In this document: one piece after another, positions 7,291-15,255 of the stretch
Position numbering within the stretch: position 1 is the stretch's first letter
Layout of the letters: each line of letters begins with the position of its first letter
DNA from: Bacillota bacterium
GTDB taxonomy: Bacteria; Bacillota; Clostridia; Oscillospirales; Ruminococcaceae
Assembly (NCBI GenBank): GCA_023396225.1
Contig: JAEWWT010000012.1
Span: 1 to 51,268 of the forward strand
DNA: 51,268 nucleotides
Direction: 5' to 3'
The notes under the pieces: model-generated
Seen by the model: the letters and a program-made list of their open reading frames with translations, nothing else
What the model was told of the DNA's origin: nothing
Database searches by the model: none
Program-made: the position numbers and the translations under genes

Positions 7291-9009
7291 CTACTTCTCT
7301 TTGAAAACAGCATAATATATCTTCCCGCCGCCTTCTTCTGGAAGTGGTCCTGCTCCTGCAGTATCATAGCAATCATTTGCACTCCAGCCAACAAAATCAT
7401 ACCCTTCTTTTGTCAATGTAAGGTTTTCAGGCCAATCTGCTGAAAACCAGCCGCCATTCAGTACAAGTAAATAATGTAGTTGATTATTTACTTTGCCACC
7501 TATCCAGGAATCCTCTGTACTGTAATCGTAGCAGGCTTTTATGTTAGGCGATGATAATGGCAGTAACTGATTAGCATCAGTATCAGGAATTGTTAAATAT
7601 TCAAGATTATCACAGTTGCAGGGCGAAATAAGTTGTTTCATAAGGTTTTCGGGATAGATAATTGATTTAAGCTTACAGCTGTTAAAAGCATTACCACTAA
7701 TTGCAGTTACAATGTTAGGAACAGCATAATTTGCTACATCATCTTTACCGGACGGATACTGAATTAATGTTGTTTTGTATGAAAATAAAACTCCCTCAAT
7801 GTCAGTATATTGCTTATTTTCTTTATCAACATTAATTGCTTTCAATGATTCACATGAAAAAAATGCATTATCTTCGATTCTGACAACTTTTTTAGGTATG
7901 CTTATTTCGGTAAGATTATTACAACGAGCAAATGCTTCCTCACCAATCCTTGTTATATTTTCGGGTATGATAAACGTTTTGAAGCCGCAATTGTAAAAAA
8001 GATTATCCTCTATTCTGGTTATACTTTCAGGTATATTTATAGATTCAAGTGATGAACAGCCAGAAAATGCACCCCTGCCGATACTGGTAACAGTTTCAGG
8101 CAAGTTTAATTCTTTTATTGAACTACAGTTCATAAATGCATTTATGCCTATTTCGGTAACGCTTGACGGTATTGTTATATTTTCAAGATTGGAACAGCCA
8201 TTGAAAGTGTCAGCATTTATTTTAATTACACTTTCAGGTATGTTAAACTCTGTATCCGTTTTTGCCGGAGGGTAAGCTATAATTACTGTCTTCTGCTTAT
8301 CATAAAGCACACCATCAACTGAAGTAAAATATTGATTATTTTCATCAACTACAAATTCTTCTATGCCTGTACAACCTGCAAAAGCTGACGTTTCATCCAA
8401 ATTATCAAGTGTAATTTTTGTTTGGAGTATTTGCTGATAAATATCTGTTGAAGTAATATTTTTTCCGATTGAAACGATGTCGGAATGAATATATATTTTT
8501 TTCAGGGATTTACAATTGCTGAAAGAATGACATCCTATCTTTGTGACCGATTCAGAAATACTAATCTCTTCAAGATTTTCACATCCGTAAAACATAGCAT
8601 CACCTATTTCCGTCAATGACTTCGGAAGATTAACTTTTTTTAATTTATGGTTATTCGCTAATGCACTTACACTTACGCTTGTAATACTGTCTGGGACTGA
8701 AATGCTTATAATATTATTATTAAAATTACAAATAGCGTCAATAATATGTGAAACTGGTTTTCCTTTATAAGATGATGGCATAGTTACATAAGGCCAAATC
8801 CCTTCATAATCAGTTACAGCATATGTACCATCTTCAAGCTCATAAAATGTAAATTTACTTGGGAACGGATAAATAATCTTAACTGCTATACCTATAAGTA
8901 CTGATACTAATATTATTATTTTAATTAGCTTACGCCAGTTTAATTTTTTATTTGTTACAACATTTGTCATATTCATACCACTTTCCTTGAGCATTTCTAA
9001 ACATAACAT
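7291..9009 (-). CDS. BspA-like leucine-rich-repeat surface protein
   Basis: A 572-residue protein. A short cytosolic N-terminus is followed by one membrane segment (LIKIIILVSVLIGIAVKIIY, about residues 30-50). Many LRR_5 repeats of the form SVTKIG..SF..C.SLK.I.IP fill the rest. Three longer inserts of the type DENNQYFTSVDGVLY recur, as in BspA/TpLRR proteins. The end (EGYDFVGWSAN.. to YYAVFKEK) resembles an InlB B-repeat module. It should be anchored in the membrane facing outward, and such proteins usually bind host or microbial surfaces. The start is the ATG at 9007-9009 with GGAGTG upstream; a second ATG ten codons later also has a ribosome site (AAGGAAAG). Confidence 0.85.
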   Translation of the reverse strand: MLCLEMLKESGMNMTNVVTNKKLNWRKLIKIIILVSVLIGIAVKIIYPFPSKFTFYELEDGTYAVTDYEGIWPYVTMPSSYKGKPVSHIIDAICNFNNNIISISVPDSITSVSVSALANNHKLKKVNLPKSLTEIGDAMFYGCENLEEISISESVTKIGCHSFSNCKSLKKIYIHSDIVSIGKNITSTDIYQQILQTKITLDNLDETSAFAGCTGIEEFVVDENNQYFTSVDGVLYDKQKTVIIAYPPAKTDTEFNIPESVIKINADTFNGCSNLENITIPSSVTEIGINAFMNCSSIKELNLPETVTSIGRGAFSGCSSLESINIPESITRIEDNLFYNCGFKTFIIPENITRIGEEAFARCNNLTEISIPKKVVRIEDNAFFSCESLKAINVDKENKQYTDIEGVLFSYKTTLIQYPSGKDDVANYAVPNIVTAISGNAFNSCKLKSIIYPENLMKQLISPCNCDNLEYLTIPDTDANQLLPLSSPNIKACYDYSTEDSWIGGKVNNQLHYLLVLNGGWFSADWPENLTLTKEGYDFVGWSANDCYDTAGAGPLPEEGGGKIYYAVFKEK

Positions 9010-9060
9010 GATATTCACTCCATTAAATATTTTATCATAGTGTGGTTTGCATTTCAACAA

Positions 9061-9412
9061 TTATTAATATTTTATGGCAATATCTACTACATTCAATATG
9101 CATGTTTAGTTAATACATAAAATTTCCATGGTTGTTTATCTATCTTTGTAAGAATAATTTGTGTATAATTATACTTCGGTAATAGATCATTCGCACTTTA
9201 ATATGTGAAACATGAGTTCTATTTGAGACAATATTAATGTATAGTGTTATATTACATTCAGATCTGAACTCATTTTAGGAAGCCGCATTAATTTCATAAG
9301 CCTTGCATTAATATCGACAATAACAAGGCTATAAACTATTACATCCAAAGAGAAATGTAAGGTCGCTGATGATAGTGCAACAAATAAAAAGTTTGAAATT
9401 CCAATAATAATA
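9061..9412. other. Non-coding stretch upstream of the xre-fic pair
   Basis: No gene is seen. A weak 7-bp inverted repeat (AGCCTTG at about 9299 and its complement about 18 nt on) is present. The rest is AT-rich spacer between divergently read genes. Confidence 0.5.
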
Positions 9413-9441
9413 TTGATATTTCATATATAATATGGTATAAT
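9413..9441 (+). promoter_or_regulatory. SigA-type promoter for xre-fic
   Basis: TTGATA at 9413-9418 and TATAAT at 9436-9441 are separated by 17 nt. The pair lies 47 nt before the start of the Xre-family gene. Confidence 0.65.
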
Positions 9442-9488
9442 AAGTAAAGAATACTACCCAAACGCTATAAAACGAAAGGAGTATGCAC

Positions 9489-9704
9489 ATGGCGGTTTCC
9501 TATAAAAAATTATGGCATATTCTGCTCGACAGAGATATGCTGAAAAAGGATTTGCAGAAAACAGCAGGATTAACAAGCTATGCTATGCACAAACTTAGCA
9601 AAAATGAGGATGTTACCACAGATACACTTGAAAAAATATGTAAAGCATTGGATTGCTCTACCGACGATATTATAGATTTCATTTCAGACTTATCCATAAA
9701 ATAA
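9489..9704 (+). CDS. Xre/Cro-type HTH regulator
   Basis: A 71-residue single-domain helix-turn-helix protein of the YozG-like Xre group: SYKKLWHILLDRDMLKKDL, then the recognition region TSYAMHKLSKNEDVTTDTLEKICKALDC, then DDIIDFI. The second ATG (9489) is chosen because AAAGGAG lies seven bases before it. It lies 65 nt upstream of a fic gene and shares its promoter, so it probably regulates that pair. Small Xre proteins next to Fic genes often act as antitoxin-like repressors, which is an inference here. Confidence 0.8.
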   Translation: MAVSYKKLWHILLDRDMLKKDLQKTAGLTSYAMHKLSKNEDVTTDTLEKICKALDCSTDDIIDFISDLSIK

Positions 9705-9769
9705 ATTCGTAGAGGAAGATTTGAATCTTATACACCTTTGAAAAAAATTCGTGTAAAAGGAGCGATATA

Positions 9770-10381
9770 ATGACACTCGAAAATAAACTTGGTATTACCG
9801 ACTCCTCTGAACTAGCAAGAGAAGAAGAACGAATAAGCAAAACAAAAGCGGTTGCCCTTTTTGAAAGTGGTCTTCTTGATACCATTGAAGCTGGAAAGTT
9901 TGTTAGCCTTGCAAAAATACACAAATATCTTTTTGAAGATATTTACGAATTTGCAGGAAAGGTAAGAGCCGTCAATATATCAAAAGGTAACTTCCGTTTT
10001 GCTCCTGTTATGTATCTTGATGCAGCATTGCGAAATATTGACAATATGCCGCAATCAAACTTTGATGAAATAGTCGAGAAATATGTTGAAATGAATGTTG
10101 CCCATCCATTTCGTGAGGGCAACGGCAGAAGCACAAGAATATGGCTTGACACTATTTTAAAAATAGAAATCCAACAAGTTATTGATTGGAGCCAAGTTGA
10201 CAAGGAAGATTACCTACTTGCAATGGAGCGCAGTCCGATAAAAGATGTTGAAACAAAGGTACTGCTGAAAAATGCACTTACAGATAAAATCAACGACAGA
10301 GAAGTCTATAAGAAAGGCATTGACGCCAGCTATCATTATGAGGGCTATACTGTTTATAAGACTTCATCGCTTGGGAAATGA
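9770..10381 (+). CDS. Fic-domain AMP transferase, class III type
   Basis: A 203-residue Fic protein. The catalytic motif HPFREGNGR is at 112-120 with the histidine at H112, preceded by the KIHKYLFEDIYEFAGKVR segment and a beta-flap around KGNFRFAP. Fic enzymes transfer AMP from ATP to hydroxyl groups of target proteins. The C-terminal SYHYEG at 187-192 matches the (S/T)xxxE(G/N) inhibitory motif (S187, E191), which in class III Fic proteins such as NmFic sits in a C-terminal helix and blocks ATP placement. It is therefore predicted to be self-inhibited. The ribosome site is AAAGGAG. A strong terminator follows. Confidence 0.88.
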   Translation: MTLENKLGITDSSELAREEERISKTKAVALFESGLLDTIEAGKFVSLAKIHKYLFEDIYEFAGKVRAVNISKGNFRFAPVMYLDAALRNIDNMPQSNFDEIVEKYVEMNVAHPFREGNGRSTRIWLDTILKIEIQQVIDWSQVDKEDYLLAMERSPIKDVETKVLLKNALTDKINDREVYKKGIDASYHYEGYTVYKTSSLGK

Positions 10382-10404
10382 GTAGTAAGTATTTTGATTA
10401 GTAT

Positions 10405-10453
10405 AAAGCAACATCTCTCAATCTTTATAGGTAGAGAGATGTTGCTTTATTCT
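10405..10453 (+). terminator. Terminator of the xre-fic operon
   Basis: A 15-bp perfect stem pairs 10405-10419 with 10434-10448, followed by ATTCTTTTATT. It begins 24 nt after the fic stop codon. Confidence 0.8.
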
Positions 10454-10735
10454 TTTATTATCTTTATAGAACTATTCATTATATGATTTGAACTTAATAA
10501 TGAAGACTAGAATAAGTTCTGAATATGATTATAATTCAAATTTTATTATTCTGTTGTTAATTCTAATAATACAGAGTTTATTCTATGTCCGGCACACGTC
10601 TTGCATAACTAATAGTATTATCTTTAAAAGGCCTCTAAAATTATCAGAATATATCATTCCACTATGTGCATTATTGGTGATAAAAAATTTAATTCTATTA
10701 TTATTTCTAGAATGGGGTTTTTTAAAAACAGAAGC

Positions 10736-11506
10736 TTATATTTTACCCTTGATCTTATCAAGAGTGTTTTTTTCAAGCCTTGAAACCTGAGCTTGAGATA
10801 TTCCTATTTCATTTGCAACTTCAACCTGAGTTTTTCCCAAGAAAAATCTCAAATACAAGATGTTCTTCTCTCTTGGCTGTAACATACTTATTGCTTCTTT
10901 AAGAGATATTTCATCCAACCAGTTGGAATCATCGTTCTTATCCCCTACCTGATCAAGAACATACAGTGTATCACCTACATCTGAATATACAGGCTCATAC
11001 AGTGAAACAGGATCAGAAATACTTTCAAGAGCCATAACTACATCAGATTGCTTAAAATCAATTAAGTCCGCAATTTCCTTAATTGTAGGTTCTTTCTGGT
11101 TCTTATTTGTCAATATCTCTTTTGCCTGCATAGCCTTGTATGCAAGGTCTCTCAAAGATCGGCTTACTCTGATTGGGTTATTGTCACGCATATAACGGCG
11201 CACTTCTCCGCATATCATTGGAACAGCATAGGTTGAAAATCTTACGTCAAGATCAGTGTTAAAATTGTCAATTGCCTTGATTAAGCCTATACATCCAATC
11301 TGAAATAAGTCATCAGCATTTTCACCTTTACCAATGAATTTTTGAATTACGCTTAGTACAAGCCTCAAATTACCGCTTATAAGCTTATCTCTGGCACCCT
11401 TGTCACCATTTCTGTACCTTTTCAGTAACTCCATTTTTTCATGTTCTTTAAGAACTATTAACTTTGATGTATCAACTCCGCTAATATCAACTTTATTATA
11501 ATACAT
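10736..11506 (-). CDS. sigG: RNA polymerase sigma-G factor (forespore)
   Basis: A 256-residue sigma-70-family factor with all regions in order. The N-terminal KVDISGVDTSKLIVL segment, characteristic of SigG, is followed by region 2 (NLRLVLSVIQKF, DDLFQIGCIGLIKAIDNFN, RFSTYAVPMICGEVRRYMRD), region 3 (VSRSLRDLAYKA) and region 4 (LGKTQVEVANEIGISQAQVSRLE). SigG drives late forespore gene expression. It is the third gene of the conserved spoIIGA-sigE-sigG cluster, 91 nt after sigE, which leaves room for its own promoter, as is known in Bacillus. Confidence 0.95.
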   Translation of the reverse strand: MYYNKVDISGVDTSKLIVLKEHEKMELLKRYRNGDKGARDKLISGNLRLVLSVIQKFIGKGENADDLFQIGCIGLIKAIDNFNTDLDVRFSTYAVPMICGEVRRYMRDNNPIRVSRSLRDLAYKAMQAKEILTNKNQKEPTIKEIADLIDFKQSDVVMALESISDPVSLYEPVYSDVGDTLYVLDQVGDKNDDSNWLDEISLKEAISMLQPREKNILYLRFFLGKTQVEVANEIGISQAQVSRLEKNTLDKIKGKI

Positions 11507-11597
11507 AATAAATAGCTCCTGACATAATCTTTATATGATTATTGTCAGAAGCCATGTTATATATTCATTTTTGCTTCAAGTAAAATATTTCCTCAAA

Positions 11598-12311
11598 TTA
11601 ATTAGTAATTCTATTAAATTCTCTTCTTATTTTCTTAATAATTCTTTTTTCTAGTCTTGAAATGTATGATTGAGATATTCCAATTAAATCAGCTACTTCT
11701 TTTTGTGTCTTTTCCTTCCCTGATTTTAATCCGAAACGCATTTCCATAATTACCTTTTCACGAGGTGAAAGTTGGTTTACAACTTCTATGAGAATACTTT
11801 TTTCTGCCTCATTCTCTAGATTACCATTTACAGTATCTTCATCAGTTCCAAGAATATCGGATAACAGCAATTCATTACCATCCCAATCGATATTCAGTGG
11901 TTCATCTATTGAAACTTCATTTTTATACTGTGAAGATTTTCTTAAAAACATCAGAATTTCATTTTCAATACATCTTGAGGCATATGTTGCAAGCTTAATA
12001 TTCTTATTTGGGCAGAATGTATTCACAGCTTTTATTAGTCCTATTGTTCCGATGGAAACTAAGTCTTCTACACCAACACCCGTTGATTCAAACTTTTTTG
12101 CTATATATACAACAAGTCGGAGATTATGCGTAATAAGCTTTTCGCGGGCTTTACGTTCATCAAATTCGAGCATTCTGAATGTTTCTGATTCCTGTTCCTT
12201 TGACAATGGTGCAGGAAGTGTTTCAGTTCCATTCACATAAAAAATATCTGCTCCTGAAAGTTTAAGTCTGATTTTATATATAAGTTTCTTAATGAATTCA
12301 ATTAATTTCAT
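11598..12311 (-). CDS. sigE: RNA polymerase sigma-E factor (mother cell), pro-form
   Basis: A 237-residue sigma factor. The N-terminal stretch MKLIEFIKKLIYKIRLKL is the amphipathic pro-sequence that holds SigE inactive at the membrane until SpoIIGA cleaves it. Regions 2 (NLRLVVYIAKKFE, EDLVSIGTIGLIKAVNTF) and 4 (KTQKEVADLIGISQSYISRLEKRIIKK) are complete. The start is the ATG at 12309-12311 with AAAGGTG upstream, not the GTG three codons earlier. It follows spoIIGA by 13 nt and is surely co-transcribed with it. Confidence 0.95.
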   Translation of the reverse strand: MKLIEFIKKLIYKIRLKLSGADIFYVNGTETLPAPLSKEQESETFRMLEFDERKAREKLITHNLRLVVYIAKKFESTGVGVEDLVSIGTIGLIKAVNTFCPNKNIKLATYASRCIENEILMFLRKSSQYKNEVSIDEPLNIDWDGNELLLSDILGTDEDTVNGNLENEAEKSILIEVVNQLSPREKVIMEMRFGLKSGKEKTQKEVADLIGISQSYISRLEKRIIKKIRREFNRITN

Positions 12312-12324
12312 TATTATCACCTTT

Positions 12325-13170
12325 CTAATTCAATAATTTAGGATTAAAGATTGCATATTCAATGTCTTTCTCAGAAATTCCTATATAAACTTCCGCATTT
12401 TTTATTTTATTGGATATGCAATCTTTAATAAGGACGCTGTCTGGTTTAAAACAGTGTATAAGGCCAGTTGAATCTATCGTACTGTAAGGAATGATCCGCC
12501 AACCATCCTTGTTATTATAGTTATCAAAATTATCTGAAAATATATCATTAAGGTAACCCTGTTCAAAGATTTTATCTACGTCGTTCTTGCTGCAAATGAT
12601 AACCGGCCGTCCCGAAAAAGCATCCACAAGATTATTGCATGAATCACACTTTGCTTTTATAATGGCCTGTTTGTTATGTAAACTTATTATTATAGAAAAA
12701 TCCCTGTCCGTTTCATTGCTGTGGTCTATATAGTATCTGAACAGTGATATAATTAAATAAGATATAATCGTTGATATTACAAGGGTCAGCATAGAAATGT
12801 TTACATACAGTACTGAATTAAAAAATAATACAGAATTCTTATTTGAGAGCAATGAAAATGCATACTCAACGCCTGCAAATGCTACACTTATTAACAGAAA
12901 AATTAATGACATTTTAAAAAGCATTTTAAGTTTTTTTTCATTAAATGCTACAAAAACAATAAGTACGGCTGACAAAAGCCTTATTATCGTCAAAAGAATC
13001 AGCGGCAAATGAGGTAAAAAAATAAGGAATGAAAATAAACTTCCTATTATTGAACTTAAAATACACCTTATATTATTAAGATGAGTATGGGTCAGCTTTG
13101 CAGTTGATTTCAATAGAAAATAATTAACATATACATTTACTATTATCAACACATCAACATAAATGTACAT
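12325..13170 (-). CDS. spoIIGA: Sigma-E processing peptidase SpoIIGA
   Basis: A 281-residue protein with five or six membrane segments in the first 150 residues and a C-terminal cytosolic domain. It is the aspartic-type peptidase that removes the SigE pro-sequence at the sporulation septum. The catalytic segment is DSCNNLVDAFSGRPVII, with the aspartate at D176; the usual motif is DSGN, so the glycine is a cysteine here. The order spoIIGA-sigE-sigG is conserved in spore formers and confirms the call. Confidence 0.92.
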   Translation of the reverse strand: MYIYVDVLIIVNVYVNYFLLKSTAKLTHTHLNNIRCILSSIIGSLFSFLIFLPHLPLILLTIIRLLSAVLIVFVAFNEKKLKMLFKMSLIFLLISVAFAGVEYAFSLLSNKNSVLFFNSVLYVNISMLTLVISTIISYLIISLFRYYIDHSNETDRDFSIIISLHNKQAIIKAKCDSCNNLVDAFSGRPVIICSKNDVDKIFEQGYLNDIFSDNFDNYNNKDGWRIIPYSTIDSTGLIHCFKPDSVLIKDCISNKIKNAEVYIGISEKDIEYAIFNPKLLN

Positions 13171-13203
13171 ATCTTGTCTCCACCTTTGTTAAACATTAAT
13201 TTA

Positions 13204-13243
13204 ATTATAAGGTGGACATTTTATAAAACTTGTCGATTCTCGA
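13204..13243 (-). promoter_or_regulatory. spoIIGA promoter region with possible Spo0A box
   Basis: On the minus strand a TATAAT lies at 13204-13209. Upstream is TGTCGAT at 13231-13237 on the plus strand, one base from the Spo0A box TGTCGAA. In Bacillus this operon is Spo0A-activated. The -35 region is weak, as expected for an activated promoter. This is inference from motif and context. Confidence 0.4.
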
Positions 13244-13341
13244 TTTCTGTTTTTCATATTTATAGATTTGTAACTTTACATAAAAATTCATCAGCTTATT
13301 TTACACATATTTTTATCTGATATTGAATAATATTTTTGAAT

Positions 13342-13382
13342 AAAAAAAGACCGGTACTGTTATAAAAACAATATCGGTCTTT
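13342..13382 (-). terminator. Terminator of the carboxylase operon
   Basis: 13346-13361 pairs with 13367-13382, a 16-bp stem with one mismatch and one G-U pair, followed by a U-run on the minus strand. It starts 20 nt after the stop of the 5S-like gene. Confidence 0.8.
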
Positions 13383-13401
13383 ATGATTTGTATGCTATTT
13401 A

Positions 13402-14796
13402 TCAAACAGCATGAATTTTATTCTGTGCATCGGAATTTGCATCAATTCCATATTTTTTATCTCTTCTTGCTGCAAAGAACTTAGGAGCTACCTGTGGGAA
13501 CATAGCGTAGCTGAGTACATCTTCTTCCTGTTCAATCCATTCAGCAGCTTCTTCCTTAAGCTTATCAAGTTCAGGAGCAATAAGATCTGCAGGACGGCAA
13601 TCAATAGGTTCTTCACCTTTAAGAATCATCTTTCTGAACTCTGGATCAATAGATGATGGAGTCTTACCATATTCACCCTTGACAAGGTTCTTAAACTCCT
13701 TAGTAACCGTCTTATATCTTTCACCTGTAATTATATTAAATACAGCCTGTGTACCAACAATCTGTGAAGTAGGTGTAACAAGAGGAGGGAAACCTGAATC
13801 CTTACGAACATTAGGAACTTCATTAAGAACATCAGTAAGCTTGTCCTCCTTACCTGCCTGCTTAAGCTGAGAAAGAAGGTTTGAAAGCATTCCACCCGGA
13901 ACCTGATAGATAAGCGCATTTGCATCAACTGCAAGCATCTTATGATCAAGAAGTCCGCTGTCAATGTATTTCGTACGAAGTGTCATGAAGTAATCTCTAA
14001 TTTCATTGAGAAGAACGAGATCAAGACCTGTGTCGTATTCTGTACCCTGTAATGCAGCTACCATTGATTCTGTCGGAGCATGTGAAGTACCAAGTGCAAG
14101 TGGTGACATTGCGGTATCAATCATATCAGCACCGTTTTCAATACCCTTTAACAGACACATTGAAGCAAGCCCCGAAGTATAATGAGTATGAAGCTGAATT
14201 GGAATCTTAACAGCTTCTTTAAGAGCCTTTGTAAGTTCAGCTGTTTTGTAAGGTGTGAGAAGAGCAGCCATATCCTTAATACAGATAGAGTCAGCGCCTT
14301 CAGCTTCAATCTGCTTAGCATAATTCACATAGTATTCTGTTGTGAAAACTTCGCCAAGTGTATAAGAAATAGCGACCTGAGCATTAGCGCCTTCCTTTTT
14401 AGCAGCTGCAATTGCTGTCTTAAGGTTTCTTATATCATTGAGAGCATCAAAAATTCTGATTATATCAATACCATTTGTAACTGCCTTCTGAACAAAATAT
14501 TCAAGAACGTCATCAGCATAATGACGGTAACCAAGCATATTCTGTCCTCTGAAAAGCATCTGAAGCTTTGTATTAGGCATATATTTTCTGATAGTACGAA
14601 GTCTTTCCCACGGATCTTCATTTAAGAAACGAAGACATGAATCGAAAGTTGCGCCGCCCCATACTTCTGCAGAATAATAACCGACTTTATCCATCTTTGA
14701 AAGAATCGGAAGCATATCTTCAATCGGCATTCTTGTTGCAATCAGTGACTGATGAGCGTCACGTAAAACTGTTTCGGTTACTTTTATTTTAGACAT
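13402..14796 (-). CDS. Pyruvate-binding carboxyltransferase, 5S / OadA-like
   Basis: A 464-residue subunit of the pyruvate carboxylase B, oxaloacetate decarboxylase alpha and transcarboxylase 5S family. It moves CO2 between carboxybiotin and pyruvate/oxaloacetate. The TIM-barrel metal site begins with the aspartate in LRDAHQS (D13). The carbamylated lysine is K174 in ICIKDMAALL, and the metal histidines are H203 and H205 in LHTHYTSG. The protein ends without a biotin domain, which is encoded separately next door. No membrane beta subunit (OadB) follows; a terminator does. The neighbours (12S-like and biotin carrier) suggest a soluble transcarboxylase-type complex rather than a sodium pump. 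Confidence 0.88.
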   Translation of the reverse strand: MSKIKVTETVLRDAHQSLIATRMPIEDMLPILSKMDKVGYYSAEVWGGATFDSCLRFLNEDPWERLRTIRKYMPNTKLQMLFRGQNMLGYRHYADDVLEYFVQKAVTNGIDIIRIFDALNDIRNLKTAIAAAKKEGANAQVAISYTLGEVFTTEYYVNYAKQIEAEGADSICIKDMAALLTPYKTAELTKALKEAVKIPIQLHTHYTSGLASMCLLKGIENGADMIDTAMSPLALGTSHAPTESMVAALQGTEYDTGLDLVLLNEIRDYFMTLRTKYIDSGLLDHKMLAVDANALIYQVPGGMLSNLLSQLKQAGKEDKLTDVLNEVPNVRKDSGFPPLVTPTSQIVGTQAVFNIITGERYKTVTKEFKNLVKGEYGKTPSSIDPEFRKMILKGEEPIDCRPADLIAPELDKLKEEAAEWIEQEEDVLSYAMFPQVAPKFFAARRDKKYGIDANSDAQNKIHAV

Positions 14797-14820
14797 ATCT
14801 ATTACAACCCTTTCGAATAA

Positions 14821-15207
14821 TTACTGAATTGAAGCAAGAACGTCATTTGAGTTAACTGTATCGCCCTTCTTAACACTGATAGATGCAATCTTTCCATCAC
14901 ATGGAGCAACAATATCATTTTCCATTTTCATTGCTTCAAGAACTAAAATAGGCTGACCAAGCTTAACAGTATCACCTACTGCAACCTTAACATCAAGGAT
15001 AGTTCCAGGCATTGGAGCCTCAACTGTTGTGCTTCCAGCAGGAGCGGCTGCAGGTGCAGCTTGAGGAGTAGCGGCAGGTGCTGGTGCAGCTGCAACTGGT
15101 GCAGGAGCTGGTGCAGAAGCAACAGGTGCAGAAGCAGCTGCTCCTGTAAGTTCTTCAACAGCAACATCATATGCTTTACCATTTACTGTAATATTAAATC
15201 TTTTCAT
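14821..15207 (-). CDS. Biotin carboxyl carrier protein, 1.3S-like
   Basis: A 128-residue biotinyl carrier. A short N-terminal domain (MKRFNITVNGKAYDVAVEEL) is followed by an alanine/proline-rich flexible linker (about 22-60) and the biotinyl domain with the EAMKMEND motif, whose K94 takes the biotin. It ferries the carboxyl group between the two transferases flanking it: the 5S-like gene 24 nt downstream and the 12S-like gene upstream. The size and layout match the 1.3S subunit of transcarboxylase and the GcdC/MmdC subunits of decarboxylase pumps. Confidence 0.92.
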   Translation of the reverse strand: MKRFNITVNGKAYDVAVEELTGAAASAPVASAPAPAPVAAAPAPAATPQAAPAAAPAGSTTVEAPMPGTILDVKVAVGDTVKLGQPILVLEAMKMENDIVAPCDGKIASISVKKGDTVNSNDVLASIQ

Positions 15208-15255
15208 AATTATACCACCATTCTTATTTATTAATAAACACTAAATTTAGTCAGA

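Noticed and set aside
10488..10790. Plus-strand frame of 100 codons with hydrophobic stretches
   Set aside because: There is no ribosome site and no promoter, and the 3' third is antisense to sigG. The hydrophobic look follows from AT-rich sequence, so it was not annotated as a gene.
11507..11597. Possible dedicated sigG promoter in the sigE-sigG gap
   Set aside because: The gap is long enough, but no convincing pair of forespore-type promoter boxes could be placed by eye.
14976..15182. Leucine/glutamine-rich frame inside the biotin carrier gene
   Set aside because: It is an out-of-frame reading of the alanine/proline linker repeats.
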